From Filomicrobium insigne (GTDB taxonomy: Bacteria; Pseudomonadota; Alphaproteobacteria; Rhizobiales; Hyphomicrobiaceae), in contig NZ_FNJC01000002.1 of assembly GCF_900104305.1 (NCBI RefSeq), positions 558,001 through 622,000 on the forward strand: 64,000 bases of DNA, read 5' to 3'. Position numbers and translations under genes: made by a program. Positions 19,552-29,377 of this stretch are shown here, piece by piece (the stretch's first letter is position 1; each line of letters begins with the position of its first letter). Under the pieces are notes generated by a model that worked only from the letters and a program-made list of their open reading frames with translations, ran no database searches and had not been told where the DNA came from.

Positions 19552-20568
19552 TTGGGTGTTGTCGTCCCGATCGGTGAAGCCCGCGATCCTTCGCAAAGCA
19601 TCAAGCCGTTGCTTGATCTCGTCGCGACGGACATGGCTGGTATTAACCGCCTGATCCTTGATAAGGCGATTTCCGATGTTGAACTCATTCCTCAGCTGGC
19701 CCACCACCTGATTGACTCGGGCGGTAAGCGTTTACGCCCGATGCTGACCATCGCAGCTGCAAAGCTTGTTGGCTATGACGGTGACAGCCATATCCGCGTC
19801 GCCGCCGCTGTTGAATTCATGCACACAGCCACGCTCCTCCACGATGATGTTGTTGATGAGAGCGACGAACGCCGCGGGAAGAAAGCTGCACGCATACTGT
19901 GGGGCAATCAAGCCAGCGTCCTCGTGGGAGACTTCCTGCTTGGTCAGGCCTTCCGCATGCTCGTGGACGTTGGTTCGCTAGCCGTGCTGCGCATTCTGTC
20001 CAATGCCGCCGCAGTTATTGCAGAAGGTGAGGTCATGCAGCTTGCCGCTGCCAAGAACCTGGCCACGACCGAAGATGAATACCTCGCGATCATTGACGCC
20101 AAGACAGCAGCGCTCTTCTCAGGTGCAGCCGAATCGGGTGGCGCAATCGCCGCTCGCCCAATCGAAGAACTCACTGGTCTGAAGTCCTACGGCCGCAATC
20201 TCGGCATCGCCTTCCAGCTCATCGATGACGCCCTCGACTATGCCGGCGACACCAAGAATCTTGGCAAGGAAATCGGTGACGATTTCCGCGAGGGCAAAGT
20301 TACCCTACCTGTCATCCTCGCCTACCGCCGCGGCAACGCGAGCGAACGCACATTCTGGACGCGTGTCATCAGCGAGGGTGATATTCAGGAGGGGGATCTG
20401 GAACATGCCATCGCCCTCATGCATCAGCATGACGCGATCGAAACAACGATCGCACGCGCACGGTCCTACGGCACCATTGCACGCGACGCCCTGGCGATTT
20501 TCAACGATTGCTCCGAAAAACAAGCCATGCAGGACGTCATCGCCTTCTGCATCGACCGTGCGCACTGA
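19552..20568 (+). CDS. Polyprenyl (octaprenyl/decaprenyl) diphosphate synthase
   Basis: Chain-elongating trans-prenyltransferase making the ubiquinone side chain. The first aspartate-rich motif is DDVVD (98-102) and the second DDALD (225-229); GGKRLRP (57-63) binds isopentenyl diphosphate. At 338 residues it is IspB-like. Translation appears to start at TTG 19552, seven bases after AGGA; no in-frame ATG occurs before the conserved region begins. The unusual start may limit expression. The ispE gene follows convergently nine bases away. Confidence 0.92.
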   Translation: MGVVVPIGEARDPSQSIKPLLDLVATDMAGINRLILDKAISDVELIPQLAHHLIDSGGKRLRPMLTIAAAKLVGYDGDSHIRVAAAVEFMHTATLLHDDVVDESDERRGKKAARILWGNQASVLVGDFLLGQAFRMLVDVGSLAVLRILSNAAAVIAEGEVMQLAAAKNLATTEDEYLAIIDAKTAALFSGAAESGGAIAARPIEELTGLKSYGRNLGIAFQLIDDALDYAGDTKNLGKEIGDDFREGKVTLPVILAYRRGNASERTFWTRVISEGDIQEGDLEHAIALMHQHDAIETTIARARSYGTIARDALAIFNDCSEKQAMQDVIAFCIDRAH

Positions 20569-20577
20569 TCGCGTCGT

Positions 20578-21459
20578 CTAACCGAGTTCACTGGCAACCA
20601 CCCACCAATCCGGTCGACGAGCGGTAAGCACCATAGCGGCTTCCTTGGCTGTTTGAAGATCGTCATACAGCCCAAAACACGTGGGGCCGGCGCCTGAAAG
20701 CGCCGCATACCGACACCCATGGTTCGCACTGAGCTCGCGCACAACGTCACTGATCTGCGGAGCAAGCGAGAGTGCTGGACTAGTCAAGTCATTCCCGACA
20801 CTCGCCACATAAGCAATCAAATCATCACGTGAAGAAAAACATGTTCGCGGCTCATCCGATCCGCCCGTTTGATATTCCGGCGCTGCCAGACATTTGAAGA
20901 CTTGCGCAGTTTTGTCTGACGGCATCTCTACAAGAGAATTGGCGAGCACAATCGCCAACGGGGGGAAATCCGAAAGCGGGAGGACTTCCGTACCCACGCC
21001 GCGCACAAAGCAAGCCCGACTTTCAAGGCACATCGGCACATCGGCTCCGAGCGCGGCCGCACTCCCCACCCAGTCGACCGTAGAAGCCAAGTCCGCGTTT
21101 GCCACACGCAGCGCACGCAGAACTGCTGCGGCATCTGCGGACCCACCGCCGACACCTGATGCGACGGGAAGCCTCTTATCCAAACTAACTTCGCCGAGCT
21201 GAATATCCGGGACCACGTCGAAGATACGCGCCAGCACCGTCTCCACGATGTTTGTCCCCTTAAGCGCCGAAGCAAACGGCCCTGAAAGGTTTAACTTCGG
21301 CTCTCTCCCAGGCGTGAATCGCACCTGATCAGCCGCTGAACGAGCGAACATCACAAGACTTTCGATCTCGTGATAGCCGTCAGCACGGCGCCCAAGCACG
21401 CGCAGACTGAGGTTCACCTTGGCTGGCGCTGTTTCGAGTATGAGGTTCGATCGTGGCAT
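20578..21459 (-). CDS. ispE: 4-diphosphocytidyl-2-C-methyl-D-erythritol kinase
   Basis: Phosphorylates CDP-methylerythritol in the MEP pathway of isoprenoid synthesis. It is a GHMP kinase of 293 residues: substrate-binding APAKVNLSLRV (11-21), the ATP-binding glycine-rich loop PVASGVGGGSADAA (98-111) and the C-terminal ALSGAGPTCFG motif are present. It faces the polyprenyl synthase gene end-to-end, so two isoprenoid enzymes meet here, and a third, IspH, is at 55627. Confidence 0.94.
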   Translation of the reverse strand: MPRSNLILETAPAKVNLSLRVLGRRADGYHEIESLVMFARSAADQVRFTPGREPKLNLSGPFASALKGTNIVETVLARIFDVVPDIQLGEVSLDKRLPVASGVGGGSADAAAVLRALRVANADLASTVDWVGSAAALGADVPMCLESRACFVRGVGTEVLPLSDFPPLAIVLANSLVEMPSDKTAQVFKCLAAPEYQTGGSDEPRTCFSSRDDLIAYVASVGNDLTSPALSLAPQISDVVRELSANHGCRYAALSGAGPTCFGLYDDLQTAKEAAMVLTARRPDWWVVASELG

Positions 21460-21601
21460 GCACCGGACATCCGTATTATCGGGTCCGCAGAACTAGCCGA
21501 TATGTCAGCCCAGGAACAGTGACGCGACGCCAAGCTAGAATTGTGCAGTGAGGGGCAAGGGGGACCCGCAGTTCTTACGAGCGCGTATCCTGCCCTCAAC
21601 G

Positions 21602-23434
21602 TTACCGACGAGCCGGGAGCGGGACTGAGGATTGCCCCTCGGAGGCCGCAGCCGCCGGCTGCGTTTTCTTGAAATCAACAGCCGGCTCGTCGCTGACCGC
21701 CTGAGCAGCGTTTGCCTGCCGCCGAATCGGCAAACCTTCCGACAGCTTTTTCTTGATCTTGACGAGATCATCAGGCTCGGGATTGAGGCTTATTGCTTGA
21801 TCCCATTGGAAACGAGCCTCGCGATGACGACCCACGCGCCAATAGGCGTCGCCAAGATGGTCATTTAGAACAGGATCTTCCGGGCGCAGCTCAACGGCCT
21901 GCTCCAAGAACCCGACCGCGCGCGAGTAATTGCCAAGCTGGTAATGCGCCCAACCCAAACTATCGACGATGTAGCCATCATCAGGCTTAAGCGAAACAGC
22001 CTTCTCGATGAGCTTCATGCCCTCTTTCAGATTCTTGTTCTGATCGACCCAGGAATAGCCGAGATAATTGAGAGCAAGCGGCTGATCGGGGTTAAGCTTC
22101 AGAGCCTGTTGCAGATCTTTCTCCGCCTCGGGCCAGCGCTTTAACCGCTCGTAGCACGTACCGCGCGAATAGAAATGCACCCAATCCTTCTGCTCAAGGT
22201 CACTGCCGAGCAAATCGATCACACGCGTATAGTAGACAACGGCTTCGTCATACCGTTTACGGGCGCGCATGATGTTGCCGAGAGTATCGAGTGCCCTGAT
22301 GTCCTTCGGGTTCTTCGTCGCAACCTTCTCGAGAAGCACTTTGGCTTCATCCACTTTATCCAGTGAATTGAGATTCAACGCGCGGCGAATATCAATGGCA
22401 GCCTGCAGCGGAGTGCCATCGGGAATGCGCTGATAAGTATCAATGGCCACGTCGTAGCGCTTCGTCGTCTCGTGAGCATTAGCCAGAGCCGCGAGCGCAA
22501 ACGGTTGCTTCGGTTCAAGGAACAGCGCCATTTGCAGATAAAGCACGCCAATGGAAACGCCGCCTTCTCCAGTCAACGCCTCGCCCAAACCATAAAAGAC
22601 TTCCGAAAGTCCTTGCCGGGGAGTGGCGATGAGTAAATCGACCTTTTGACCCTTCCCGAGCTCATCCATCAGCTCGTGCGCCAACGGATGACCGTCTCCG
22701 CTGGTCGCTTCAAGATGGTTGCGAAGGATCGTCTTCGCTTGCTTCAAATTTTTACCGTTTGCCGCATGCCGCGCAAAAGCGAGGGCGGTACGCAAAGTCC
22801 GGCTATCTTGTTCGAAGACCTGATTGTACGCATCGCGCGCAACCGATCGCCGACCGCCGATATCCGCGATCAGAGCCCGATGGTATTGCAAGTAGAATTG
22901 CGCCCAATCCGCCTGCCGCGGCAGCTTGAGCTTATTCAATGCGCGGTTCGTATCGCCTTCCGCAAGGATCACCCATGCCTGAGCGATTGCGCTCGTCAGC
23001 TCGCCGATTGGGCCCGTCCCAGCCTTTTTGAAGTGAGCTTCGGCCTTTTTCAGATCACCGGCATCGAAGGACTGAAGGCCCAAGACGAGGCGTGCGACGC
23101 GGTGGTTCGGCTGTCTGACAATGAGTTGCTCAGCCAGCTTGATAGCTCGATCGAAGTGTCCCTCGGAAGCTTCCATGAGAAAGCTCTGCTCCAAGAGAAT
23201 ATCGCTTTCAGGATCTTGCACCAAAGCGTTGCGATAAAATTCTGCAGCCAGACCCGTCTCATGGTTGGCCCGTGCAAACCGCCCCGCCAGATAGCTCCCA
23301 GCCAAGGAATGCGAAAGATAGGTGTCGTCGGTTGTCCGGGCCTGCACGCGCGCATCGGACCAAAAGACAGAAAGCACCAGAGCTGAACAGGTCAACAAAG
23401 GCAAGCCAACGCCAGAACTGCGCGAGAATCTCAT
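21602..23434 (-). CDS. Exported tetratricopeptide-repeat protein
   Basis: Start placed at ATG 23434, because the next residues form a signal peptide (MRFSRSSGVGLPLLTCSALVL, then cleavage near VQA-RTTD); 54 upstream codons of the open frame are not conserved in character. The 610-residue product carries at least eight TPR units, densest from about residue 330 to 560 (for example ALKLNPDQPLALNYLGYSW and AVSLKPDDGYIVDSLGWAH). The C-terminal 50 residues are low-complexity. Such proteins are probably periplasmic or outer-membrane-linked scaffolds; no specific partner is known. It lies between ETF-QO and ispE on the same strand. Confidence 0.82.
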   Translation of the reverse strand: MRFSRSSGVGLPLLTCSALVLSVFWSDARVQARTTDDTYLSHSLAGSYLAGRFARANHETGLAAEFYRNALVQDPESDILLEQSFLMEASEGHFDRAIKLAEQLIVRQPNHRVARLVLGLQSFDAGDLKKAEAHFKKAGTGPIGELTSAIAQAWVILAEGDTNRALNKLKLPRQADWAQFYLQYHRALIADIGGRRSVARDAYNQVFEQDSRTLRTALAFARHAANGKNLKQAKTILRNHLEATSGDGHPLAHELMDELGKGQKVDLLIATPRQGLSEVFYGLGEALTGEGGVSIGVLYLQMALFLEPKQPFALAALANAHETTKRYDVAIDTYQRIPDGTPLQAAIDIRRALNLNSLDKVDEAKVLLEKVATKNPKDIRALDTLGNIMRARKRYDEAVVYYTRVIDLLGSDLEQKDWVHFYSRGTCYERLKRWPEAEKDLQQALKLNPDQPLALNYLGYSWVDQNKNLKEGMKLIEKAVSLKPDDGYIVDSLGWAHYQLGNYSRAVGFLEQAVELRPEDPVLNDHLGDAYWRVGRHREARFQWDQAISLNPEPDDLVKIKKKLSEGLPIRRQANAAQAVSDEPAVDFKKTQPAAAASEGQSSVPLPARR

Positions 23435-23619
23435 GCCAACGGTTCCTTGATAGCTCTTCCAGACGAGACCATGCCTGATTCCCCTAGCCGCTAGGCTAAC
23501 AACAAAAGAGGTAGGTTGGCGACTCGTTATCTCCGAAAGCGGCCATGCGATGGCCATGCCTTCAAAAAAGCATGTTAATTTCGTCATTCTGCCCATTCTG
23601 CTATGGCCAGATTGAAGCT

Positions 23620-25305
23620 CTACATGCTGGGATAATTGGGCCCGCCACCTCCCTCAGGACACACCCAGTTAATATTCTGACTGGGATCTTTGATGTCACA
23701 CGTCTTGCAGTGAACGCAGTTCTGCGCGTTGATTTGGAAGCGCGGATCACCCGCACCATCATCGATGACTTCATAAACGCCCGCCGGACAATAGCGTTGT
23801 GCGGGCTCCGCGAACTCAGGCAAATTCACCGAAATCGGAATATTAGGGTCGGCCAATCGTAGATGAACAGGCTGATCTTCCTCATGGTTGGTTCCTGAGA
23901 AAGAAACGTTCGTGAGCTTATCAAAGGTAAGAACGCCGTCGGGTTTCGGATACTCAATCTTACGTGCGGACGCCGCACGGCGAATAGCCGCGTAATCCGG
24001 CTTTCCATGCTTGAGGGTATAGCCGAAGCCGACACCCTTGAGGATCGTATTCGCCCACATATCGATGCCGCCGAGCATGATCCCCGCGAAGGTTCCGAAA
24101 CGCGACCATAACGGCTTCACGTTTCGCACAGGTTTCAAATCGCGCGCGATGGCCCCGGTGCGCACCTCCTCCTCGTAAGCTGCGAGAATGTCGTGAGACC
24201 GCCCGTCCTGAATGGCTGCGAACGCAGCTTCCGCAGCCGCCTTGCCAGACAAAATGGCATTGTGGCTTCCCTTGATGCGGGGAACGTTCACCATACCCGC
24301 CGCGCATCCAAGCAACGCGCCACCCGCGAAGACCAACTGAGGAAGCGACTGCCAACCGCCCTCCGTGATCGCGCGCGCGCCATAGGCGATGCGCTTGCCG
24401 CCTTCGAAGATTGGCGCGATCGCGGGATGCGTCTTGAAGCGCTGAAACTCATCATAGGGCGAGAGATAAGGGTTCTCGTAGTTGAGATGAACAACAAACC
24501 CAACGGAGACAAGATTCTCTCCGTAGTGGTAGAGGAAGGACCCGCCACCCGTCTTATTGTCTAGCGGCCAGCCAAAAGAATGCTGCACCAGCCCCGGCTG
24601 ATGATTTTCCGGCTTAATCTCCCAAACTTCTTTGAGGCCGATACCGTATTTCTGCGGTTGGCAACCCTCATCCAGCTTGAAGTCTGCCGTCAGCTGCTTG
24701 GTCAGTGAGCCTCGAGCTCCCTCAGCGAACAAAGTATACTTGCCGCGAAGCTCCATACCACGGGTAAAGCTGTCCTTCGGAACCCCGTCGCGACCAACGC
24801 CCATGTCGCCGGTCGCCACGCCGACGACGGCACTGCCGTCCTCGCTGTAGAGGATCTCGCTGGCTGCAAAGCCCGGATAAACTTCGACGCCCAACTCAGC
24901 CGCCTGTTCACCGAGCCAGCGCGTCAGATCCCCGAGGCTGCCGATATAATTGCCGTGATTGTTCATCAAAGGCGGCATCAGGAAATTCGGCAGAGCCAGC
25001 TCCCCGGCGGCCCCGAGATAAAGGAAGCGGTCTTTTTTGACTTGCGTCGTAAGCGGCGCACCTTTGCTTCGCCAGTCGGGAATAAGGCTATCGAGCCCCG
25101 ACGGATCAATTACAGCGCCGGACAAAATGTGCGCACCGACCTCCGACCCCTTTTCCAGGACGACGACAGAAAGTTCCTGTTCAGCCTCTTGGGCGAGTTG
25201 CATGAGACGGATGGCTGCCGCAAGCCCGGCTGGCCCGGCCCCGACGATCACAACGTCGAAATCCATTGAGTCCCGTGGTGCCCGTTCAGCCTCGTTCCGT
25301 TCCAT
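23620..25305 (-). CDS. Electron transfer flavoprotein-ubiquinone oxidoreductase
   Basis: Passes electrons from reduced ETF, fed by acyl-CoA and dimethylglycine-type dehydrogenases, to ubiquinone at the membrane. The FAD-binding start VVIVGAGPAGLAAAIRL (19-35) and the C-terminal [4Fe-4S] segment with CVHCKTCDIKDP, preceded by CPAGVYE, and followed by WVCPEGGGGPNYPSM, are hallmarks of the family. At 561 residues it is complete. etfAB genes are not in this window. It is divergent from the uracil-DNA glycosylase gene. Confidence 0.95.
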   Translation of the reverse strand: MERNEAERAPRDSMDFDVVIVGAGPAGLAAAIRLMQLAQEAEQELSVVVLEKGSEVGAHILSGAVIDPSGLDSLIPDWRSKGAPLTTQVKKDRFLYLGAAGELALPNFLMPPLMNNHGNYIGSLGDLTRWLGEQAAELGVEVYPGFAASEILYSEDGSAVVGVATGDMGVGRDGVPKDSFTRGMELRGKYTLFAEGARGSLTKQLTADFKLDEGCQPQKYGIGLKEVWEIKPENHQPGLVQHSFGWPLDNKTGGGSFLYHYGENLVSVGFVVHLNYENPYLSPYDEFQRFKTHPAIAPIFEGGKRIAYGARAITEGGWQSLPQLVFAGGALLGCAAGMVNVPRIKGSHNAILSGKAAAEAAFAAIQDGRSHDILAAYEEEVRTGAIARDLKPVRNVKPLWSRFGTFAGIMLGGIDMWANTILKGVGFGYTLKHGKPDYAAIRRAASARKIEYPKPDGVLTFDKLTNVSFSGTNHEEDQPVHLRLADPNIPISVNLPEFAEPAQRYCPAGVYEVIDDGAGDPRFQINAQNCVHCKTCDIKDPSQNINWVCPEGGGGPNYPSM

Positions 25306-25443
25306 CTCACCTTCCTAATGTATCGCGTCAAACCCTTGGATTAGGTTGCCTGCCCCAATACCGTCAAGCAAACCGCAAGTCGCATCTAGCTAGAAGTTGC
25401 CAAAGTCGGTGTATTTCGACAGCCAACAGGCTAAACAAGAGCT

Positions 25444-26349
25444 ATGTTGGAAGGTCCTGACCGCACACAGCTCGTCTCCCTCCTCGCCTGGTACGGCGAA
25501 TTGGGCATCGACAGCGTGCTTGCCGACGTGCCATTGAACTGGATGGAACGCCCCGGAACAGCTCCCGGGGAGGCGGTTCGTGCTGCCCTAAGCGGCGCTG
25601 CCCACCAGGGTACGGGAACAGCCCCCACCTCACCCTCTCCGCCACCTTCTCCGCCCCCGACACCCAACCGTCGTGCGACTGGCGGCGAGCAGCCCCCAAG
25701 AACACAGCAAGCGTCGAGATTCACGCCGGTCACGCCACAAGCGGCCGGCGCTGGCAGCGCACGGCAAGCGGCTGCCGCGGTCAATTCACTCTCGGAATTA
25801 CGCGCCGCACTTGAACGATTTGAAGGCTGCGCGTTGAAGGCGACCGCCAAGAATACGTGCGTTTATCGTGGCGCAGAGCAGGCCCGTCTCATGATCATCG
25901 GAGAAGCACCCGGCCGCGACGAAGATCTCGAGGGGCGACCATTTGTCGGCCGCGCCGGCAAGTTGTTGGACCGTATGCTGGGCGCAATCGATCTCAGCGA
26001 GAACGATGTCCACATTACCAACATCGTTTATTGGCGCCCGCCTGGAAACCGCACGCCAACGCCGCAGGAAGCTCAGGTTTGTCGACCGTTCTTGGATCGC
26101 CAGATCCAACTGGTCGCCCCTGAGATAATTCTCGTCCTGGGCGGTGCCGCAGCGAAGTCGATGTTCAATGCCAGTGAAGGAATTATGCGCCTTCGCGGCA
26201 AATGGAAGCAGATCGAAGTTGGCGACGCATCCATCAAGGCTTTTGCAAGCCTGCACCCGGCCTATCTGTTGCGCACACCTGCCGCCAAGAGACTCGCATG
26301 GCGCGATCTTCTCAACATCCGCGAAGCGTTATCGAAGTCATCGGACTGA
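25444..26349 (+). CDS. Family 4-type uracil-DNA glycosylase with proline-rich linker
   Basis: Removes uracil from DNA. The water-activating motif GEAPGRDEDLEG (153-164) and HPAYLLR (271-277) are those of family 4 UDG. Residues about 55-115 form a Pro/Ala/Ser-rich linker between a short N-terminal helical region and the catalytic domain. The chain has only three cysteines (C129, C139, C213), one fewer than the four that bind the iron-sulfur cluster in typical family 4 enzymes. It starts at ATG 25444, and the ETF-QO gene diverges from it. Confidence 0.88.
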   Translation: MLEGPDRTQLVSLLAWYGELGIDSVLADVPLNWMERPGTAPGEAVRAALSGAAHQGTGTAPTSPSPPPSPPPTPNRRATGGEQPPRTQQASRFTPVTPQAAGAGSARQAAAAVNSLSELRAALERFEGCALKATAKNTCVYRGAEQARLMIIGEAPGRDEDLEGRPFVGRAGKLLDRMLGAIDLSENDVHITNIVYWRPPGNRTPTPQEAQVCRPFLDRQIQLVAPEIILVLGGAAAKSMFNASEGIMRLRGKWKQIEVGDASIKAFASLHPAYLLRTPAAKRLAWRDLLNIREALSKSSD

Positions 26350-26495
26350 CCTCAACTCAGTTAAAATTCGCATAAAATATTCATATAGTTATTGCCGAGA
26401 ACTTAGGTCCTGAAAAACAAATTTCGCGGACAACTCGCCTCAATTGCTGACAGTCATCGCGAAATCGAAATCAAAGGCCCTGAGGGAACACCAAC

Positions 26496-26990
26496 GTGTC
26501 AGTGGGTTTAGTCTACCTTCGCCCAAAGCAAATTACGTGCACGCGGGTCAGCGGCAATGGCACCGTGGCGGCGCGCACGGCCTGGCAGCGCATTGAGGCC
26601 TGGCTGCAACGGAACGCCATCTCGGGACTCGTAACCACACGCTACGGCCTTGAGTTCGGCCCTGCGATGACCGAAAGCTACCACGGCAACAGCTACATCG
26701 CTTGCGTCGAAATTGACGGCATTCGGAAATTACCGCCCCTGGACGACTGTCCGTTTGATCGTCTGCCCGGCGGAGCATTCGCCCGCAGTCGCTTTGTTGG
26801 ACCGTGCGCCGAAATCTCCGCCGCGTTTGCATCGATACAATCTCACCTGGCGGGCACCAACCATTATGCGGCCGATCGCAGCCGTCCTTTGATTACGATC
26901 TTTCTCGACCCTCCGGATTTTTCCGCACCCACGACTGTCAAAACCGATTTGCTCATCCCCGTTGCCACTCAGAGTCGCAACGCGGCTTGA
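26496..26990 (+). CDS. GyrI-like small-molecule-binding domain protein
   Basis: A 164-residue protein starting at GTG 26496, about nine bases after GAGGGA. The pattern of alternating strands (VYLRPKQITCTRVSGNG, SYIACVEI, GGAFARSRFVGPCAEISAAF, TIFLDPP) fits the GyrI-like / AraC effector-binding fold. It has no DNA-binding domain, so it is a free-standing ligand-binding or inhibitor-type protein. Function unknown. It has its own AT-rich upstream region after the UDG gene. Confidence 0.65.
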   Translation: MSVGLVYLRPKQITCTRVSGNGTVAARTAWQRIEAWLQRNAISGLVTTRYGLEFGPAMTESYHGNSYIACVEIDGIRKLPPLDDCPFDRLPGGAFARSRFVGPCAEISAAFASIQSHLAGTNHYAADRSRPLITIFLDPPDFSAPTTVKTDLLIPVATQSRNAA

Positions 26991-27186
26991 ACTAAACGAG
27001 CTTCTCATAGACAACGCGATCCGCGGCTCCAGACTCTCAACTCCAGTGTCTGCCGTCCGAGGCTTTACTGGCCTGCTGCAAGCGGCCAAACTGACCCGGC
27101 CCGCGCTTGTCCGGTGCGCCACCTCTTGCGGGGCCGCCGGCACGCCCCCGGCCCATTGAATGGCGCAATCAAAGGCAACGAACGCA

Positions 27187-27726
27187 ATGTCGAAGATCGA
27201 TGAATCTCGTCCCTTTCTACCGGTGCGCATCGCAGTTCTGACGATGTCCGACACCCGCACCAAGAAAGAAGACAAATCCGGCAGCTTGCTTGCGGAGATG
27301 ATCACAGCCGCTGGCCATGAAGTTGCAGATCGCAATCTGGTCGCCGACGATGTTGCCGCCATACAGACTGTGGTGAAGGGTTGGATTGATGATCCCAATA
27401 TCGACGTCGTCATCACGACTGGAGGAACCGGATTTACCGGCCGGGACGTGACGCCCGAAGCCGTTCGTCCTCTTTTCGAAAAAGATATCGAAGGCTTCTC
27501 CGTCGTCTTCCATATGTTGTCCTACCAGAAGATCGCGACATCAACGATCCAATCGCGCGCCTGTGCTGGCGTCGCCAAAGGGACCTATATCTTCTGCGTG
27601 CCCGGCTCGCCCGGAGCTTGTCGCGATGCCTGGGAAGGAATTCTCAGGTGGCAGCTCGACAATCGCCACCGGCCCTGCAACTTCGTGGAGATCATGCCGC
27701 GCCTGGAGGAACACCGCGCGAGTTGA
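27187..27726 (+). CDS. moaB: Molybdenum cofactor biosynthesis protein B
   Basis: A MogA/MoaB-type molybdopterin adenylyltransferase family member, 179 residues from ATG 27187 (an in-frame ATG at 27160 has no ribosome site). Conserved features are PVRIAVLTMSDTR near the N-terminus, VVITTGGTGFTGRDVTPEAV, which binds the pterin, and a C-terminal CVPGSPGACRDAWE. It acts in activating molybdopterin for molybdenum insertion. No other moa or moe gene lies in the window. The following gene is convergent. Confidence 0.9.
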   Translation: MSKIDESRPFLPVRIAVLTMSDTRTKKEDKSGSLLAEMITAAGHEVADRNLVADDVAAIQTVVKGWIDDPNIDVVITTGGTGFTGRDVTPEAVRPLFEKDIEGFSVVFHMLSYQKIATSTIQSRACAGVAKGTYIFCVPGSPGACRDAWEGILRWQLDNRHRPCNFVEIMPRLEEHRAS

Positions 27727-27770
27727 TGGGCCATCGGCCCGAAAGACCCAGAACAGAGAATGGGTGAGCT

Positions 27771-28553
27771 CTATCGCCCCGACTTCGTTCGTTCCATCTC
27801 CACCAGTTCGCGGGCTGCGCTTGCAGAATCGAAAACAGCGCGGCCCAACTGGGACACAAACAGCAATATGACACCTGTTACGATGGCCCCAAGCCCGAGC
27901 TCGACGCCCAGCGGCAGCCCCAGAAGCCCCGCCGCACTGAAGGAAGCAGGGACACCGGCAAGCCCCGCAAGCAGCACCACCAGTCCAACAACCAGCAAGA
28001 ACCAGCCAACAGCAGCCAGCACGACCGCCATAAACCGGCCGATCCGATACTCCGGCACGCCATGCGCGTACTCATCTTCATCTGATCTGCCTGCGCGCGC
28101 GACAAGTCGCGGAAGCCGTGCATCGTCTTCTAGCTCATCGTCGTGAACAGGCGCCGGAAGCGACGACCTCGCGGATGCGATGTTCCCCGCCAAATTGGGA
28201 CGCTCTGGCTGCGCCGCCTGTGGCCATTCGTGACGAGGGCCAGGTTGCGCCGTCCTCGCCGCGCCGCGCCCTCCTGTTTGCGACGAAGGTTGCCTCTGTT
28301 GCAATGGATAGGATGGTGAGGCGTCCCGCCGCGGAGCCTGCGGCTGAGGGTTGTGCGTCTGGGCCGCTTGCGCCTGCACATAGCGTTCAATGCGCTGCAG
28401 CCCATACAGCGCTTCATGCGCTTCGGGCGTATTTCTGTAATGGTCTGCAAGATGAGAATAAAACTGCGTCGCGTAGTCAAACTTGCCCTCGGCTTCGGCG
28501 CGCTGGCCTATCGCCAAGAGCTGTGCCGGCGAGTAACTTTGTGACTCAGACAT
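27771..28553 (-). CDS. TPR-like, two-pass membrane protein of unknown function
   Basis: A 260-residue protein in three parts. Residues 1-60 form a short TPR-like helical hairpin (LLAIGQRAEAEGKFDYATQF, then HEALYGLQRIERY). Residues 62-165 are a disordered Gln/Pro/Arg-rich linker with an acidic DDELEDDARL patch. Residues about 172-240 contain two long membrane segments, and a short helix ends the chain. I do not recognise the family. It is convergent with moaB. Confidence 0.65.
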   Translation of the reverse strand: MSESQSYSPAQLLAIGQRAEAEGKFDYATQFYSHLADHYRNTPEAHEALYGLQRIERYVQAQAAQTHNPQPQAPRRDASPSYPLQQRQPSSQTGGRGAARTAQPGPRHEWPQAAQPERPNLAGNIASARSSLPAPVHDDELEDDARLPRLVARAGRSDEDEYAHGVPEYRIGRFMAVVLAAVGWFLLVVGLVVLLAGLAGVPASFSAAGLLGLPLGVELGLGAIVTGVILLFVSQLGRAVFDSASAARELVEMERTKSGR

Positions 28554-28714
28554 TCGTGCCCCAACCCGACTCAGCGACTCCCCGGTCGCCGACGCGAAAC
28601 GCAGTCATTCCAATATAGCGAGCATAATCCGCCGCAGAAACCCATACTGGCGATGTAATCTTGACTGAGCCCAATGTGTCACGTGATCCACATGGGCCGC
28701 AATACAGATCAAAG

Positions 28715-29377
28715 TCAGGAAAATATGTTTGGCGGGCTCGGAATACGACGCCCAGCACGTTCGCTTAACCGCGCAAGATCATCGGCGTCATCCACATCAT
28801 CAAGCTGTTCGAGCCAACACACTTGTAACCCGACTGCGTTGGCCAAAGTATCAGATAATGTTTCCGCATGCGACCAACGCACGCGGTCGAATATGCGCGC
28901 GATACGCGGACGCCGCCGCAAACCGACCAGCCAATACCCGCCGTCCGGAGAGGGACCTAGCACCACGTCCGCGCTTGCCAGAATTTTAAATGCGCTGGCG
29001 ATGTGTTCGGATCTTATTTCTGGAACATCCGAGCCGATGATGACGACAGGGCCCGGTGGCAAGCCATCCATGACCCGCTGCATGCGTTGACCGAGATCGC
29101 CTCGGCCCTGCGCAATGCGGCGACACGAGATCGGCCACACCGGTTCGTAGATACCTGTATCCGGCGCAACAGCGACGTAGGTCGTCCAGCGTCTCGCCTG
29201 ACTGACGCGGCCCAACGCAGCAGCCAGACCCGCGCGATAAAAACTGACAGCCCGTCCAACACCGACACCCCGCGCTAACCGCGTCTTCACGCGTCCGGCA
29301 ACGGGAAGCTTCGCCATCACAACGAGATGCCGCGCGAACGCAGTCGTACTACGGCAAGCGCTTTCTTCCTTCATCAA
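28715..29377 (-). CDS. TIGR04282-type glycosyltransferase (DUF2064)
   Basis: A 220-residue nucleotidyl/glycosyl transferase-like protein with the GT-A-like core: LVVMAKLPVAGRVKTRLA at the N-terminus, IIGSDVPEI for the metal/nucleotide site, and GPSPDGGYWLVGL. This is the family annotated as arsenosugar-biosynthesis or rSAM/selenodomain-associated transferase 1. Its ATG overlaps the stop of the TIGR04283-type gene by four bases, so the two are coupled. No partner ArsS-type radical SAM gene is adjacent. Confidence 0.82.
   Translation of the reverse strand: MMKEESACRSTTAFARHLVVMAKLPVAGRVKTRLARGVGVGRAVSFYRAGLAAALGRVSQARRWTTYVAVAPDTGIYEPVWPISCRRIAQGRGDLGQRMQRVMDGLPPGPVVIIGSDVPEIRSEHIASAFKILASADVVLGPSPDGGYWLVGLRRRPRIARIFDRVRWSHAETLSDTLANAVGLQVCWLEQLDDVDDADDLARLSERAGRRIPSPPNIFS

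Noticed and set aside
22646-23386. 246-codon plus-strand frame opposite the TPR gene
   Set aside because: Shadow of the TPR repeats, with no protein character.
26484-26506. EcfG promoter before the GyrI-like gene
   Set aside because: GGAAC is present, but no CGTT occurs 16 or 17 bases downstream.
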